NCBI GenBank assembly: GCA_051251645.1
Contig: JBPOEY010000004.1
Span: 62,001 to 126,000, forward strand
Direction: 5' to 3'
From: Litorimonas sp051251645
Lineage (GTDB): Bacteria; Pseudomonadota; Alphaproteobacteria; Caulobacterales; Maricaulaceae
Length of the DNA stretch: 64,000 bases
Shown here: positions 34,823 through 43,870 of the stretch, one piece after another
Layout: each line of letters begins with the position of its first letter
How positions within the stretch are numbered: position 1 is the stretch's first letter
Notes under the pieces: model-generated
What the model saw: only the letters and a program-made list of their open reading frames with translations
The model's database searches: none
What the model was told of the DNA's origin: nothing
Position numbers and translations under genes: made by a program

Positions 34823-35626
34823 TTGAGCCGAAGATTATTCCGCGATCCGCTGATCCATTTTTTACTGTTTGGTGCGGCTCTCTTTGCCGCCCACGCGGCT
34901 TGGTCGCATTTCGTCACGCGTGCTGACCGCCAACTCGTGGTCGACACGCGCGAGATCGCGCGTCAATCTGATCTGTTCGTAATTGAAAATGGGCGTGCGC
35001 CCAGCGAGGCGGAGCTGCAGGGGATCATCGTCTCTTATGTCGAAGAAGAAGTGCTGGCGCGCGAAGCGCAAGCGCTCGGGCTAGATGAAGACGATACGGT
35101 TGTGCGCCGTCGACTGGCGCAGAAAATGCGGCTTCTAAGCGACGCAGGAATTATCCCCGCGCCGTCAGAGGCAGAGCTGCAAGCGTGGTTCGAAGATCGT
35201 CAGGTTGATTATCTTCAGCCAGAGCGCCGCACCATTCAGCATGTGTTCTTTTCCGATGATCGCCGCGATGATGCCAAAGCGGACGCGGCCGCCGCGGACC
35301 TGTCCGATTGGTCGCGTGTGGGGGATCCGTTCATCATTGCCCGACAGTTGGGGCCTGTAGACAGCGTTAAAGTGCAACAGGATTATGGCGGTGCTTTTGC
35401 CGTTGCGGCGTTTGAAACGGAGATCGACGTCTGGTCCGACCCTGTCCGTAGCCCATTCGGCATTCACCGTCTTCGCGTAACGGATATGAAACCGAGAGTT
35501 GAGCCTAACCTCGTGGATATTCGCGATAGAGTTTTATCGGATTGGATGGATGAGGCGCGTCGTACGCGCGCACGGCAAGCTGTCCGTGACCGCATCGCAA
35601 AATATGATGTGATTGTCGAAGAGTGA
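34823..35626 (+). CDS. Membrane-anchored parvulin-type peptidylprolyl isomerase
   Basis: A ~267-aa protein with one membrane segment (FRDPLIHFLLFGAALFAAHAAW) and a periplasmic domain. SurA-like N-terminal helices ('EAELQGIIVSYVEEEVLAREAQALGLDEDDTVVRRRLAQKM') lead to a degenerate rotamase domain: 'RRTIQHVFFSDDRR' stands for HIL, and 'DYGGAFAVAAFE' plus 'SPFGIHRLRVTD' for GDLGW and sPfGyHiikv. Because the usual catalytic residues are weakened, it may act mainly as a chaperone. There is no ATG; TTG at this position follows AAGGA, and another TTG 69 bases upstream is possible. Its stop overlaps the start of the HupE gene. Confidence 0.8.
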   Translation: MSRRLFRDPLIHFLLFGAALFAAHAAWSHFVTRADRQLVVDTREIARQSDLFVIENGRAPSEAELQGIIVSYVEEEVLAREAQALGLDEDDTVVRRRLAQKMRLLSDAGIIPAPSEAELQAWFEDRQVDYLQPERRTIQHVFFSDDRRDDAKADAAAADLSDWSRVGDPFIIARQLGPVDSVKVQQDYGGAFAVAAFETEIDVWSDPVRSPFGIHRLRVTDMKPRVEPNLVDIRDRVLSDWMDEARRTRARQAVRDRIAKYDVIVEE

Positions 35627-36597
35627 AGGGCCTTCGCACACTCATTGTTGCGTTCACGCTTTGGTTCTTCGCGGGCTCTGCCGTCGCGCATGAAGTCCGT
35701 CCGGCGTTGCTCTCACTCGACGGGACGCCAGATGGTTATGCGGTGACGTGGAAACAGCCGGTCAACAATGGTCGCCGCTTGAAACTCACCCCCGTATTTC
35801 CTGATGGATGCGAGGCCACGCTGCCCGCGACGACGCTAGACGGGGAGACAGTCGTCGAGCGCTTCACCCTGAATTGCGCGCTGGATGCAGGCGAAATCCG
35901 GATCGACGGGTTGGCGCGCACGCTGACCGATGTGTTTATACGCATCCATGCGGCGGATGGGTCAACCCGCTCTGCGCTCGTAAAGCCTTCCAAACCCGTC
36001 ATGGACTTAACCGTCGAGACCTCGCCACCCGCCAATGCCTATTTTGGCGAAGGCATCCTGCACATTGTGATGGGCTGGGACCATCTTTTGTTTGTGCTGG
36101 GGCTCTGTTTACTCGTGACCCGCAAACAAGTGCTCGGCGTTGCGACGAGCTTTACGCTCGCCCATAGCTTGACGTTGGTTGTGTCGGCGCTGGGGCTATT
36201 CAGCCTTCCGTCACGGCCTGTCGAAATCTTGATTGCCGCGTCAATCCTTCTGCTGGCGGTGGAAATAATTCGTAAATGGCGTGGAGAGGACGGGCTGACG
36301 GCCCAGCGGCCTTATCTCGTCAGTTTCGGTATTGGCCTCATCCACGGCCTTGGGTTTGCGGGCGCGTTGGCTGACTTAGGTTTACCCAAGGGACAGGAAC
36401 TGCTCGCGCTTGTGCTGTTTAACCTCGGTGTTGAAGCAGGGCAGTTTGCCATTATCGCAGCGGCGCTGGGGGTCGGCTATCTGGGTTATCGACTGGCACC
36501 GAAACTGACCCGTCCGACAGCGACGCTCGCGACCTATGCGATTGGCAGCATTGCGGCCTATTGGGTGATTGAACGCTTAGCGGGGTATGTCGTTTGA
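35623..36597 (+). CDS. HupE/UreJ family membrane protein
   Basis: 324 aa. A signal-like N-terminus (LIVAFTLWFFAGSAVAHEVRP) precedes a ~110-aa beta-rich exported domain. Then come six or so membrane helices with HupE/UreJ motifs: 'GILHIVMGWDHLLFVLGL', 'SFTLAHSLTLVVSALG' and 'IGLIHGLGFAGAL', where His and Asp are likely metal ligands. HupE/UreJ proteins transport Ni2+ or Co2+ in some bacteria. The GTG start overlaps the parvulin stop codon, so the two are translationally coupled. The substrate here is not established. Confidence 0.88.
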   Translation: MKGLRTLIVAFTLWFFAGSAVAHEVRPALLSLDGTPDGYAVTWKQPVNNGRRLKLTPVFPDGCEATLPATTLDGETVVERFTLNCALDAGEIRIDGLARTLTDVFIRIHAADGSTRSALVKPSKPVMDLTVETSPPANAYFGEGILHIVMGWDHLLFVLGLCLLVTRKQVLGVATSFTLAHSLTLVVSALGLFSLPSRPVEILIAASILLLAVEIIRKWRGEDGLTAQRPYLVSFGIGLIHGLGFAGALADLGLPKGQELLALVLFNLGVEAGQFAIIAAALGVGYLGYRLAPKLTRPTATLATYAIGSIAAYWVIERLAGYVV

Positions 36598-36629
36598 CGG
36601 CGTTGCGTCCGGCAGGTTAGCAGCCGCGC

Positions 36630-37616
36630 ATGAAAGCTCTGTCTGTCAGCCTCTTGGCTCTTGCCCTTGTTGCCTGCGATCAGGTCCCCGTCTCAAGCGG
36701 GACCGTGCGGAAGGTTGAGGATGCGCGTGCGCGCAATGACGCGCCTGCGATCTGGCGTGTGCGTGACGAGGACAGCACACTCTATTTGTTCGGAACCGTG
36801 CATCTGCTGCCTAATGGGTTGAACTGGCAGCGCGACGACATGCGTGATGTGTTTGCCGAGAGCGGCACCGTGTTTTTTGAAACAGATCATACGGGCGCTG
36901 CAGGGTTACGCGCCCAGGCGCTGGCGACGCAGATTGGCTTGCGCCGCGATGGGCGACGCCTAACCGAAACGCTCGACAATTATCAAAGCAAATTACTTGA
37001 AGCGGTCGCGAATAATGGGCAGATTGACCTCGCCGCATTGGACTCAATGCAGCCGTGGCTCGCGAGTGAGTTTTTGACCTTGTCTGCCGCCAATGCGGCA
37101 GGCCTCAGCGCGGCTCTCTCCGCCGATGAAGCGCTTAAATCCCGAGCCGCACGGTCGGGTAAAAATGTCATCTACTTTGAGACCCCTGAGGACCAAGTTC
37201 GCCAAATAGCTGAGTTACCAGAGGCGGTTCAGCGCGAACTCCTGACTGACACGATGGAGCGGTTTGACGAGATGGATGAGATGTTGGCCAAGATCGCGCG
37301 CGATTGGGCGGTGGGGAATGTTGAGGCTTTGGAAGCCACTCTGGTGGCGCCGCTGGACGGCGCACCGGACGGCTATGTTCAGACGGTGCTGCTGGATCGG
37401 AACGAAGTATGGGCGGACCGATTAGAGCGGTTTATGCAGGGCTCAGGTACTGGATTTGTCGCCGTTGGCACGGCCCATATGCTCGGTGAGGGTAGCTTGA
37501 TTGATGCGTTGGAAGCGCGCGATTATGATGTCGCGCGCTATCTCGCGTTTCTGGGCGAAGACGTGATCAAACCCGCCCGCCTTGAATTGCCAGACGTGCC
37601 GTCTGGCGCCGAGTAA
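36630..37616 (+). CDS. TraB/GumN family lipoprotein
   Basis: 328 aa starting MKALSVSLLALALVAC, lipobox Cys16. The TraB/GumN (Tiki-like) fold is shown by 'STLYLFGTVHLLP' near 49-61 and 'FVAVGTAHMLGEGSLI' near 272-287, the two GT-x-H motifs expected to bind metal in this putative peptidase family. 'VFFETD' and 'LDSMQPWL' also fit. It starts 32 bases after the HupE gene on the same strand and probably ends this transcription unit. The substrate is unknown. Confidence 0.85.
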   Translation: MKALSVSLLALALVACDQVPVSSGTVRKVEDARARNDAPAIWRVRDEDSTLYLFGTVHLLPNGLNWQRDDMRDVFAESGTVFFETDHTGAAGLRAQALATQIGLRRDGRRLTETLDNYQSKLLEAVANNGQIDLAALDSMQPWLASEFLTLSAANAAGLSAALSADEALKSRAARSGKNVIYFETPEDQVRQIAELPEAVQRELLTDTMERFDEMDEMLAKIARDWAVGNVEALEATLVAPLDGAPDGYVQTVLLDRNEVWADRLERFMQGSGTGFVAVGTAHMLGEGSLIDALEARDYDVARYLAFLGEDVIKPARLELPDVPSGAE

Positions 37617-37618
37617 AT

Positions 37619-39580
37619 TTAGAAGTCGAGCGATAGACCCGCATAGACACCACGACCGGGTGAGGTGAAACTGACGACCTCTTGATACTCCGCGTCCAGC
37701 AGATTTTCGCCGCGCAGCGAGACAACGATATGATCGCTGAGAGCATATTGCGCGCGGGCGCCGACCAGGGTGAAGGCATCAAGTGTTACGTCGCTAAAGG
37801 TCGCAAAATCCGTGTCGAGCTGAGATCCCGTGTGATCGACTTGAGCGGAGAGTTGGAGCGCGTCCGTCGCATTCCAGATCAAACTCGCACTTGCCGTCAC
37901 ATCCGGACGCCGAATTTCTTCAATATCGTTCTGCTCACTGTCCAAGACCGTCGCCGCGCCGTTCAGCACGAAATTACCAAGCGTGTAGCTGGCTTCCAAC
38001 TCGATCCCTTGACGGGTGGATGTCGTGTCCAAATTGGCCACGGTTTGAGCAAATGTCGGCGGCAAGAACCGCGTGACGATTTCGTCTTCTAACTCACTGT
38101 AGAACACGTCGACTGAGCCGCGGAAGTTCCCGATCGTCTGTTCATAACCGACGCTGGCACCGATCGATTTTTCCGGTTTCAAATCTGGATTGCCAGTGAA
38201 GTTTGATCCTGGAAAGAAGCCGAACAGTTCGATCAAAGACGGATTTTTGACTCCAGTGCCGACCGACGCGCGCAGGCGTCCGTCCCACGCAAAACCGTAG
38301 CCTGCGCCCAGCCGCCAGGTCGTTGCATCATTGAACAGGTCATTAATATCGTGACGGGCTGAGGCAGAGAGAACGATGCTGCCTTTGGAATAGCGGTAAT
38401 CGGCCGCGAGTGCTGCCATATCGTTTTCTGGCTTTGCGCCCGCTTCCGTGAAGTTGGGTTCGATCCGATAGGTCTCGCGTTCCAATTCGCCGAGCAAAGT
38501 CAGGGCGTGCACATCGGTATTAATTCCGGCGACCCAGCTCACATTCGTGCGCTCCCCAATAGAGCGAGACGAGAACCCGCCGACAGTGTCCGTGTCGGTT
38601 TTATTATATGACCCGCTGATCTTGTGATCGATGGAGCCTGTGGCGAAACGCGCATCTAAGCGGGCTGTGCGGCGAGTGCGTTCCGTCTCGTCATTCGTAT
38701 TGTCGAGCCGACCGTCAAAGGGGCTGTCACTATCGAATTGTGTGTTGAGGAGGGAGAATTCATATTTCGCGTCGAGGCGAACGGGGCCGAGATTAACTGA
38801 GTTGAGGCCGATGTTGAGCGCACGTGACTCAGACCCGTCCTTTTCGCCGCCAAGACCGGAGACATCAAAGCCGTCCGTTCGAAACAAATTGCCATTAACG
38901 GAAAGAGCCGCTGTACTGACGGGAATGACGGCGCTAATCTGGCCTTGGGCCGTGCCGCGTGATCCGCCTTCAACGGTGGCGCGCCATTGCTGCCGGGTTT
39001 CGCCGGCCCGTGTGACGATGGAGATCACCCCGCCAATCGCGTCAGAGCCATAGAGGGCGGATTGCTCCCCACGTAGTACTTCGATTTTGACAACATCTTG
39101 CGCCCGTAAACCGGACAGATCAAACTCACCGGAATTGGGGTTCGCCACTTCGACCCCGTCGATCAAGATGAGGACATGATTGGCCTCGGATCCACGCACA
39201 CGGATTTGCGTCAGCCCACCGCCAGAGCCGGACTGGCTCACCGCAATACCGGGCAAGGACCGCAGCAGGTCAGCAACATATTGCTGCCCGCGTGCGGCGA
39301 TTTCGGCTTCGGTTAGGATGGAGGCGGGGACGGTTAAGTCATTACGGAGGTCTGCTCCTAACCGTTTTCCAGCAACAATAACATCGTCGGAGCCGCTTTC
39401 GGAGCCGTGATAAAGACAGAGAATAATAGTGTCGTTTCCTTCCGGTTCCGACTTATTAATTTGATTGTTGGTTTTACCGCAATCTATTTGGCGTTGTTGT
39501 TCATAATCCGCCTGAACTTGCGCCCACGCCGGAAGGGATATGACAGCCACCAAGGCTGTTCCAAATATCAATCGTTTCAT
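37619..39580 (-). CDS. btuB: TonB-dependent receptor, BtuB type (vitamin B12)
   Basis: Outer-membrane receptor for cobalamin or a related corrinoid. 653 aa: signal peptide (MKRLIFGTALVAVISLPAWA), a ~45-residue extension with two Cys, TonB box DDVIVAG (~65-71), plug domain ('VADLLRSLPGIAVSQSG', 'IRVRGSEANHVLILIDG', 'EVLRGEQSALYGSDAIGG'), then a 22-strand barrel ending in Phe (YAGLSLDF). A cobalamin riboswitch directly upstream supports the B12 assignment strongly. AGGAG precedes the ATG on the minus strand. No btuFCD genes are nearby. Confidence 0.92.
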   Translation of the reverse strand: MKRLIFGTALVAVISLPAWAQVQADYEQQRQIDCGKTNNQINKSEPEGNDTIILCLYHGSESGSDDVIVAGKRLGADLRNDLTVPASILTEAEIAARGQQYVADLLRSLPGIAVSQSGSGGGLTQIRVRGSEANHVLILIDGVEVANPNSGEFDLSGLRAQDVVKIEVLRGEQSALYGSDAIGGVISIVTRAGETRQQWRATVEGGSRGTAQGQISAVIPVSTAALSVNGNLFRTDGFDVSGLGGEKDGSESRALNIGLNSVNLGPVRLDAKYEFSLLNTQFDSDSPFDGRLDNTNDETERTRRTARLDARFATGSIDHKISGSYNKTDTDTVGGFSSRSIGERTNVSWVAGINTDVHALTLLGELERETYRIEPNFTEAGAKPENDMAALAADYRYSKGSIVLSASARHDINDLFNDATTWRLGAGYGFAWDGRLRASVGTGVKNPSLIELFGFFPGSNFTGNPDLKPEKSIGASVGYEQTIGNFRGSVDVFYSELEDEIVTRFLPPTFAQTVANLDTTSTRQGIELEASYTLGNFVLNGAATVLDSEQNDIEEIRRPDVTASASLIWNATDALQLSAQVDHTGSQLDTDFATFSDVTLDAFTLVGARAQYALSDHIVVSLRGENLLDAEYQEVVSFTSPGRGVYAGLSLDF

Positions 39581-39937
39581 TACGCACGTCTCCTGTGCGT
39601 GCTGGGCTTGGCCGCAACACGTCGTTTACAAGGACGTCGTCATTGGTTGGGAGGGATTATTCCCGCCGTATCCATGCGCATCGGTCGACCCCGCCCGCGC
39701 GCGCTGGCGACTCGTTCTGGCAGGTCTTCCGACTGATGGCTCGAGTGGAGTTTTGCGCCTTCCCGGAACGAGTCCCAGTGGCTTGATGCAAAACCCCTCG
39801 CCAATCACGGCAGCGGGCGCTGTCGGGGATTTCAACCCCGTTCCCTCTTCATCTCAGCTAAGAGAACCGGAACGGCTCGGCGCATAGAGGCGCAAACAAG
39901 CTTTGACAACCGCGCAAACCGCCATCATTGGGCACAT
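39581..39937. other. Intergenic region between btuB and the methyltransferase gene
   Basis: Mostly occupied by the riboswitch leader of btuB. The last ~60 bases before the plus-strand gene hold its likely promoter, but no clear boxes are evident; no other gene is seen. Confidence 0.6.
39718..39876 (-). promoter_or_regulatory. Cobalamin riboswitch controlling btuB
   Basis: Read on the minus strand the leader contains, in order, GAAGAGGGAA, GGGGTTGAAATCCCC, AGCGCCCGCTGCCGTGA, GCCACTG, GGGAAGG and the B12 box AGTCGGAAGACCTGCC (39734-39719). These are the conserved blocks of the class-I cobalamin aptamer in the right order and spacing. Around 135 bases remain between the box and the btuB start for the expression platform. 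B12 should repress receptor synthesis. Confidence 0.93.
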
Positions 39938-40951
39938 ATGCGAATTTCTTTATATGACCTTTTGGCGCAAAAGCCGATCTTGCTCGCGGATGGCGCGACC
40001 GGTACAAATTTCATGAATATGGGATTGGAGCCGGGATTTCCGCCAGATCTGTGGAATATGACGGAACCGGAAAAACCGTCTGAACTGCATCAGCAATTCG
40101 TCGATGCGGGCTCTGACATTATCCTGACCAACACCTTCGGGGCCAATGCCCCGCGTCTTAAACTGCACAAAGCGGAAAACGAGACCTACGCCATCAATAA
40201 AGCGGGCGCTGAAGTTGCCGGAAAAATTGCGGCTGATGCGGACCGCCCTGTCGTTGTGGCCGGGTCTGTCGGACCAACGGGCGAGTTGTTCGAGCCGATG
40301 GGCGAGATGACAATGGAAAGCGCGATCGCGTTTTTTAAAGTTCAGATGGAAGGTTTGCGCGATGGCGGCGCAGATGTGATCTGGATCGAGACCATGTCTG
40401 CGGCGGAAGAAATTCAGGCCGCCGCGCAAGCGTCGATTGATTGCGGCATGCCCTATGTATTCACCGCCAGTTTCGACACGGCGGGCAAGACCATGATGGG
40501 TCTCGCGCCCGGCGGCATCGCCGCGGTGACGGCAGAGCTATCTGAACAACCGATGGCACACGGCGCCAATTGCGGTGTAGGTGCATCTGACTTGATGCTG
40601 TCTGCGCTCGATATGACGGCGGCCAACCCGGACGCGGTTGTCGTCGGCAAAGCCAATTGCGGTGTTCCCACCGTACTTGGCAAAGAAACAATTTATAGCG
40701 GCACGCCAGAATTAATGGCGGATTATGTGCGCTTGGCGGCGGATGCTGGGGTTCGCATTATTGGCGGCTGTTGTGGCACGGCGCCGGACCATGTCGCGGC
40801 GATGCGCGTGGCGCTCGATGATTATCTCGCGGCCAATGAGCCCGGTCCACGCCCTACGCGGGAGAGCTTAGAGGCGACCCTCGGCCCGCTCGTCAATCCA
40901 CCGTTGGAAGCGGGCGCAATTGGGCGTCGCGGTGCGAGCCGTCGGCGGTAA
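39938..40951 (+). CDS. Homocysteine S-methyltransferase (Bmt-like)
   Basis: 337-aa TIM-barrel enzyme that transfers a methyl group to homocysteine to form methionine. 'LLADGATGTNF' opens the barrel; the zinc ligands are C212 in GANCGVG and C278-C279 in GGCCGT. It closely resembles the alphaproteobacterial proteins annotated betaine--homocysteine methyltransferase (for example 'DIILTNTFGANAPRLKLH' and 'YSGTPELMADY'). In some alphaproteobacteria a similar protein is the homocysteine module of a split, B12-dependent MetH, and the adjacent B12 riboswitch keeps that open. The methyl donor is therefore unsettled. Confidence 0.86.
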   Translation: MRISLYDLLAQKPILLADGATGTNFMNMGLEPGFPPDLWNMTEPEKPSELHQQFVDAGSDIILTNTFGANAPRLKLHKAENETYAINKAGAEVAGKIAADADRPVVVAGSVGPTGELFEPMGEMTMESAIAFFKVQMEGLRDGGADVIWIETMSAAEEIQAAAQASIDCGMPYVFTASFDTAGKTMMGLAPGGIAAVTAELSEQPMAHGANCGVGASDLMLSALDMTAANPDAVVVGKANCGVPTVLGKETIYSGTPELMADYVRLAADAGVRIIGGCCGTAPDHVAAMRVALDDYLAANEPGPRPTRESLEATLGPLVNPPLEAGAIGRRGASRRR

Positions 40952-41197
40952 ATTTCCTAATATCGCTAAGGTCGAATCCTCCAATTTCGCCTCAGGCCGA
41001 CTTGATCGGCTTGTCCAGGGTGCGGTTTTGCGGACACTGAGAGGGTCGAAAGTGTGGCTCCATGGACCTGCCGGTCAAGTCGGCGGGAAGCGGAACTTTT
41101 TTGTCATCCTTCTAGGCTCAACCTCTGCGACATTTCCCGCACGGGCTTACTGATATTTTAAGCGACAAGCGGCGGTCCTCTGCGCTAGGCGAAATGC

Positions 41198-43840
41198 GTG
41201 CCGACGTCTCTTAAAGCCCTGCCGACACGCCTTGCGCGCCTGACAAAGCTTGCACGTGCGCGGCTGATTTGGGAATGCTATGCGCCCATTGCGGCGATGC
41301 CGGCCTTGGCGCTCTCTATTTTGCTCATTCTGACATGGCTTGGCCTGTGGGAAGTCGCGGGTGACCCGCTCCGCATTCTCGCTCTCTTGGCGACTGTCGG
41401 GGTGATGATCCGCGCCGCGCGGCAAGCGCAATATGTGCGCTGGCCGAGCGAATCTGATGCGCGGCGACGGTTGGAACAGACGGCGGGTCTCTCCCACCGT
41501 CCGCTGGATACTTTGGGTGATGCGCCAATCCTGTCACCGGATCTCTGGCCCGCTCATGTCGCGCATGCTCAAACGGAGGCCGACACAATTCGGCGCGTTG
41601 GGCGAACCCCTGCGCTGTCCCCGATTGACCGCTATGGTCTGCGGATCATCATGCCGCTTGCGCTGGGTCTGGCGCTTTTCCTATCGTGGGGTCTGTCGCT
41701 CGAGCGGGTGCGTCATATGCTCAGCCCGACCGTCCAGTCGCCAACCAACCCCTATAGGCTGACATTTGAAGCGTGGGTTGACCCGCCTGATTATACTGGA
41801 CGTCCGCCCATCTATGCCCAAGGGGACGGTGTGATCCGTGCGCCCGTGGGGTCGACCTTAGTCGTGCGCGCGTCTGGCGCCTCCGATCTGCCGCGTCCCC
41901 GTTATATGAGTGCAAACGGGCAACGCTTTCTGACGCCAGACGCATTGGGTCAGAATAGTGCTGAAGTTCGCACCGTCATTGATAGCTCCGGAGTGCTCGA
42001 TTGGCGGATCGGTATTTTACGGAAAGCCTTCACGGTTGATGCCACGCCAGACGCCCCCCCCACAATCGAATCCTTAGACCCGCCTGAAGCCGATAAGCGT
42101 GACCGATTGGTGCTCGTGTTTGATGCGGCCGATGATTACGGGGTCGAGCAAGTTTTGCTGGAAATGGTCGAGCTCACGGATGGGATGGCAGAAGCAACGG
42201 CGTTTGATGCGGGCACGTCTGAGGTCGACACGCAGGCGGGTGGGTTTACAGAGGCGACGGCGCGCACGATCAAGCTTGATCTAACACGCCATCCGCTCGC
42301 AGGTCGCAAGGTGATGGCGCGATTGGTCGCTGTGGACGGCGCCGCGCAGCGCGGGGTCAGCACACCGTTTTATACCACTGTGCCGGACAAGATTTTTGTT
42401 GAGCCGTTGGCCAAAGCGATCATGGAACAACGTGGCCTGTTGCTGACGGGACTGGAGGCTTACACGCCCGCGCCGACCACGCGCCCCGATAATGATGCCA
42501 CAGACGGCACGTTCGATACTTATCAAACTGCTTGGCGATTGGGCCGCGCCGCGCCGCCCGTGCAACGCACCGCCGCCTTGATTGAGGCCGTGACGGATTA
42601 CCCTGATCCCAGCCTGTTCAACGATCCGGTTGTTTACATCGGCCTGCGTCATGTTGGAAAGTCGCTCCGCTATGCCCGGTCAGAAGCGGCCTTGACTGGC
42701 TTGCCAGAACATATGTGGAAACTTGCAATCCGCGCAGAATTTGGCGTACTCGGCACCGCGCTGCAGGAGATGCAAGAGGCGCAAGAGGCGCTCCGTGAAG
42801 GCATTGCCCGCCGCGCCCCAGAACGCGAAGTCGACACACTCTTTAGCCGATATAACCAAGCGGTCGATGCCTATATGGAAGAGCTGCGCAAAAGCGCGAC
42901 GATTGCAGAGGGTGGCGGCGGCGGTGGCGAATCGATGGGCTCGACAGACGAAATCCAAGCCTTGCTCGACGCCATTGAGGAAGCCAACCGCAATGGCGAT
43001 ACGGAAGGCGCCCGCCGGGCGCTGGCTCAACTCGCTGAGCTGATCGAAAACATGCAGATGCAGATTAACCCGAGCGGCGGTGGCGGCGAGGGTTCGAGCG
43101 AAGACCAGATGAGCGACGAAATGCGCGAAGCGCTAGAAGAGCTTGCCGACACGCTGGGCGAGCAGCGCGATCTGCAAGACCAAACGCGTCAGGCTGAACG
43201 GGATGAACTCCGCCAGCAATTTGGTGAAGAGCCAAGTGGCGATAGCGCATCCCCCGAAGCGTTGGCCGAACGTCAGCAACAGATTGAAAGCATCGTTGAA
43301 GGATTGCGCGAGCAGCTGGCTGAAAATGGTGAACCCTCTTCCGCAGGCGACGGCGACCGTGAAGACCAAGGCGGACAAGGTGAGGGCGATCAACCCGGAG
43401 CTGGCGGCCAAGAACCGGGTGATGAGCCTGGCGGCGGTGAGCGCTCAGCAGACGGGCAAGGGTCTGGTGCGGGCGAAACGTCGGAAGACGCCTTTGAGCG
43501 CGCTTTAAGAGCCATGCGCAATTCTGAAGGCGCACTCGGCCGCGGCGATTTAAGTGCCTCTCGACAAGCGCAAGTAGAAGCCATCCGCGCCTTGCGCGAC
43601 GCAGGCGATGCAATTGCTCGCGAAATGGCGGATCAACGCGAAGAGCAGGGCGAGGGGACGGACCCCTTGGGCCGCGGTCTGGACGGAATAGACTCAGATA
43701 ATTCAGAGAGTGACATCGACACGCGCGATAATGCGGAACGGTCGCGGGAAATTATCGAAGAGTTGCGTCGCCGTGCTGCAGAGGCTGAACGCGATCAACA
43801 AGAACAAGAGTATTTAGATCGGTTGCTCAAGCGGTTTTAA
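41198..43840 (+). CDS. DUF4175 / TIGR02302 family membrane protein
   Basis: An 880-aa alphaproteobacterial protein of unknown function. Membrane segments lie near 33-50, 57-72 and ~150-168; 'FEAWVDPPDYTGRPPIYAQG' (~190) is the family hallmark. From ~560 on it is a long helical, acidic, Gln/Gly-rich region ('EEANRNGDTEGARRALAQLAELIENMQMQI' and many GGG and GDGD runs), ending in a coiled coil. No enzyme motif. The start is GTG (no in-frame ATG nearby), so the N-terminus is less certain. A role in envelope organisation has only been guessed. Confidence 0.86.
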   Translation: MPTSLKALPTRLARLTKLARARLIWECYAPIAAMPALALSILLILTWLGLWEVAGDPLRILALLATVGVMIRAARQAQYVRWPSESDARRRLEQTAGLSHRPLDTLGDAPILSPDLWPAHVAHAQTEADTIRRVGRTPALSPIDRYGLRIIMPLALGLALFLSWGLSLERVRHMLSPTVQSPTNPYRLTFEAWVDPPDYTGRPPIYAQGDGVIRAPVGSTLVVRASGASDLPRPRYMSANGQRFLTPDALGQNSAEVRTVIDSSGVLDWRIGILRKAFTVDATPDAPPTIESLDPPEADKRDRLVLVFDAADDYGVEQVLLEMVELTDGMAEATAFDAGTSEVDTQAGGFTEATARTIKLDLTRHPLAGRKVMARLVAVDGAAQRGVSTPFYTTVPDKIFVEPLAKAIMEQRGLLLTGLEAYTPAPTTRPDNDATDGTFDTYQTAWRLGRAAPPVQRTAALIEAVTDYPDPSLFNDPVVYIGLRHVGKSLRYARSEAALTGLPEHMWKLAIRAEFGVLGTALQEMQEAQEALREGIARRAPEREVDTLFSRYNQAVDAYMEELRKSATIAEGGGGGGESMGSTDEIQALLDAIEEANRNGDTEGARRALAQLAELIENMQMQINPSGGGGEGSSEDQMSDEMREALEELADTLGEQRDLQDQTRQAERDELRQQFGEEPSGDSASPEALAERQQQIESIVEGLREQLAENGEPSSAGDGDREDQGGQGEGDQPGAGGQEPGDEPGGGERSADGQGSGAGETSEDAFERALRAMRNSEGALGRGDLSASRQAQVEAIRALRDAGDAIAREMADQREEQGEGTDPLGRGLDGIDSDNSESDIDTRDNAERSREIIEELRRRAAEAERDQQEQEYLDRLLKRF

Positions 43841-43870
43841 AGGGTGTGCCGTGGCCTGAGACTGGACAGA

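Noticed and set aside
40960..41012. T-arm-like GGTCGAATCC suggesting a tRNA
   Set aside because: No matching acceptor, D or anticodon arms; upstream bases are coding for the methyltransferase.
43065..43613. 182-aa Arg-rich minus-strand ORF inside the DUF4175 gene
   Set aside because: Composition mirrors the repetitive acidic codons on the other strand.
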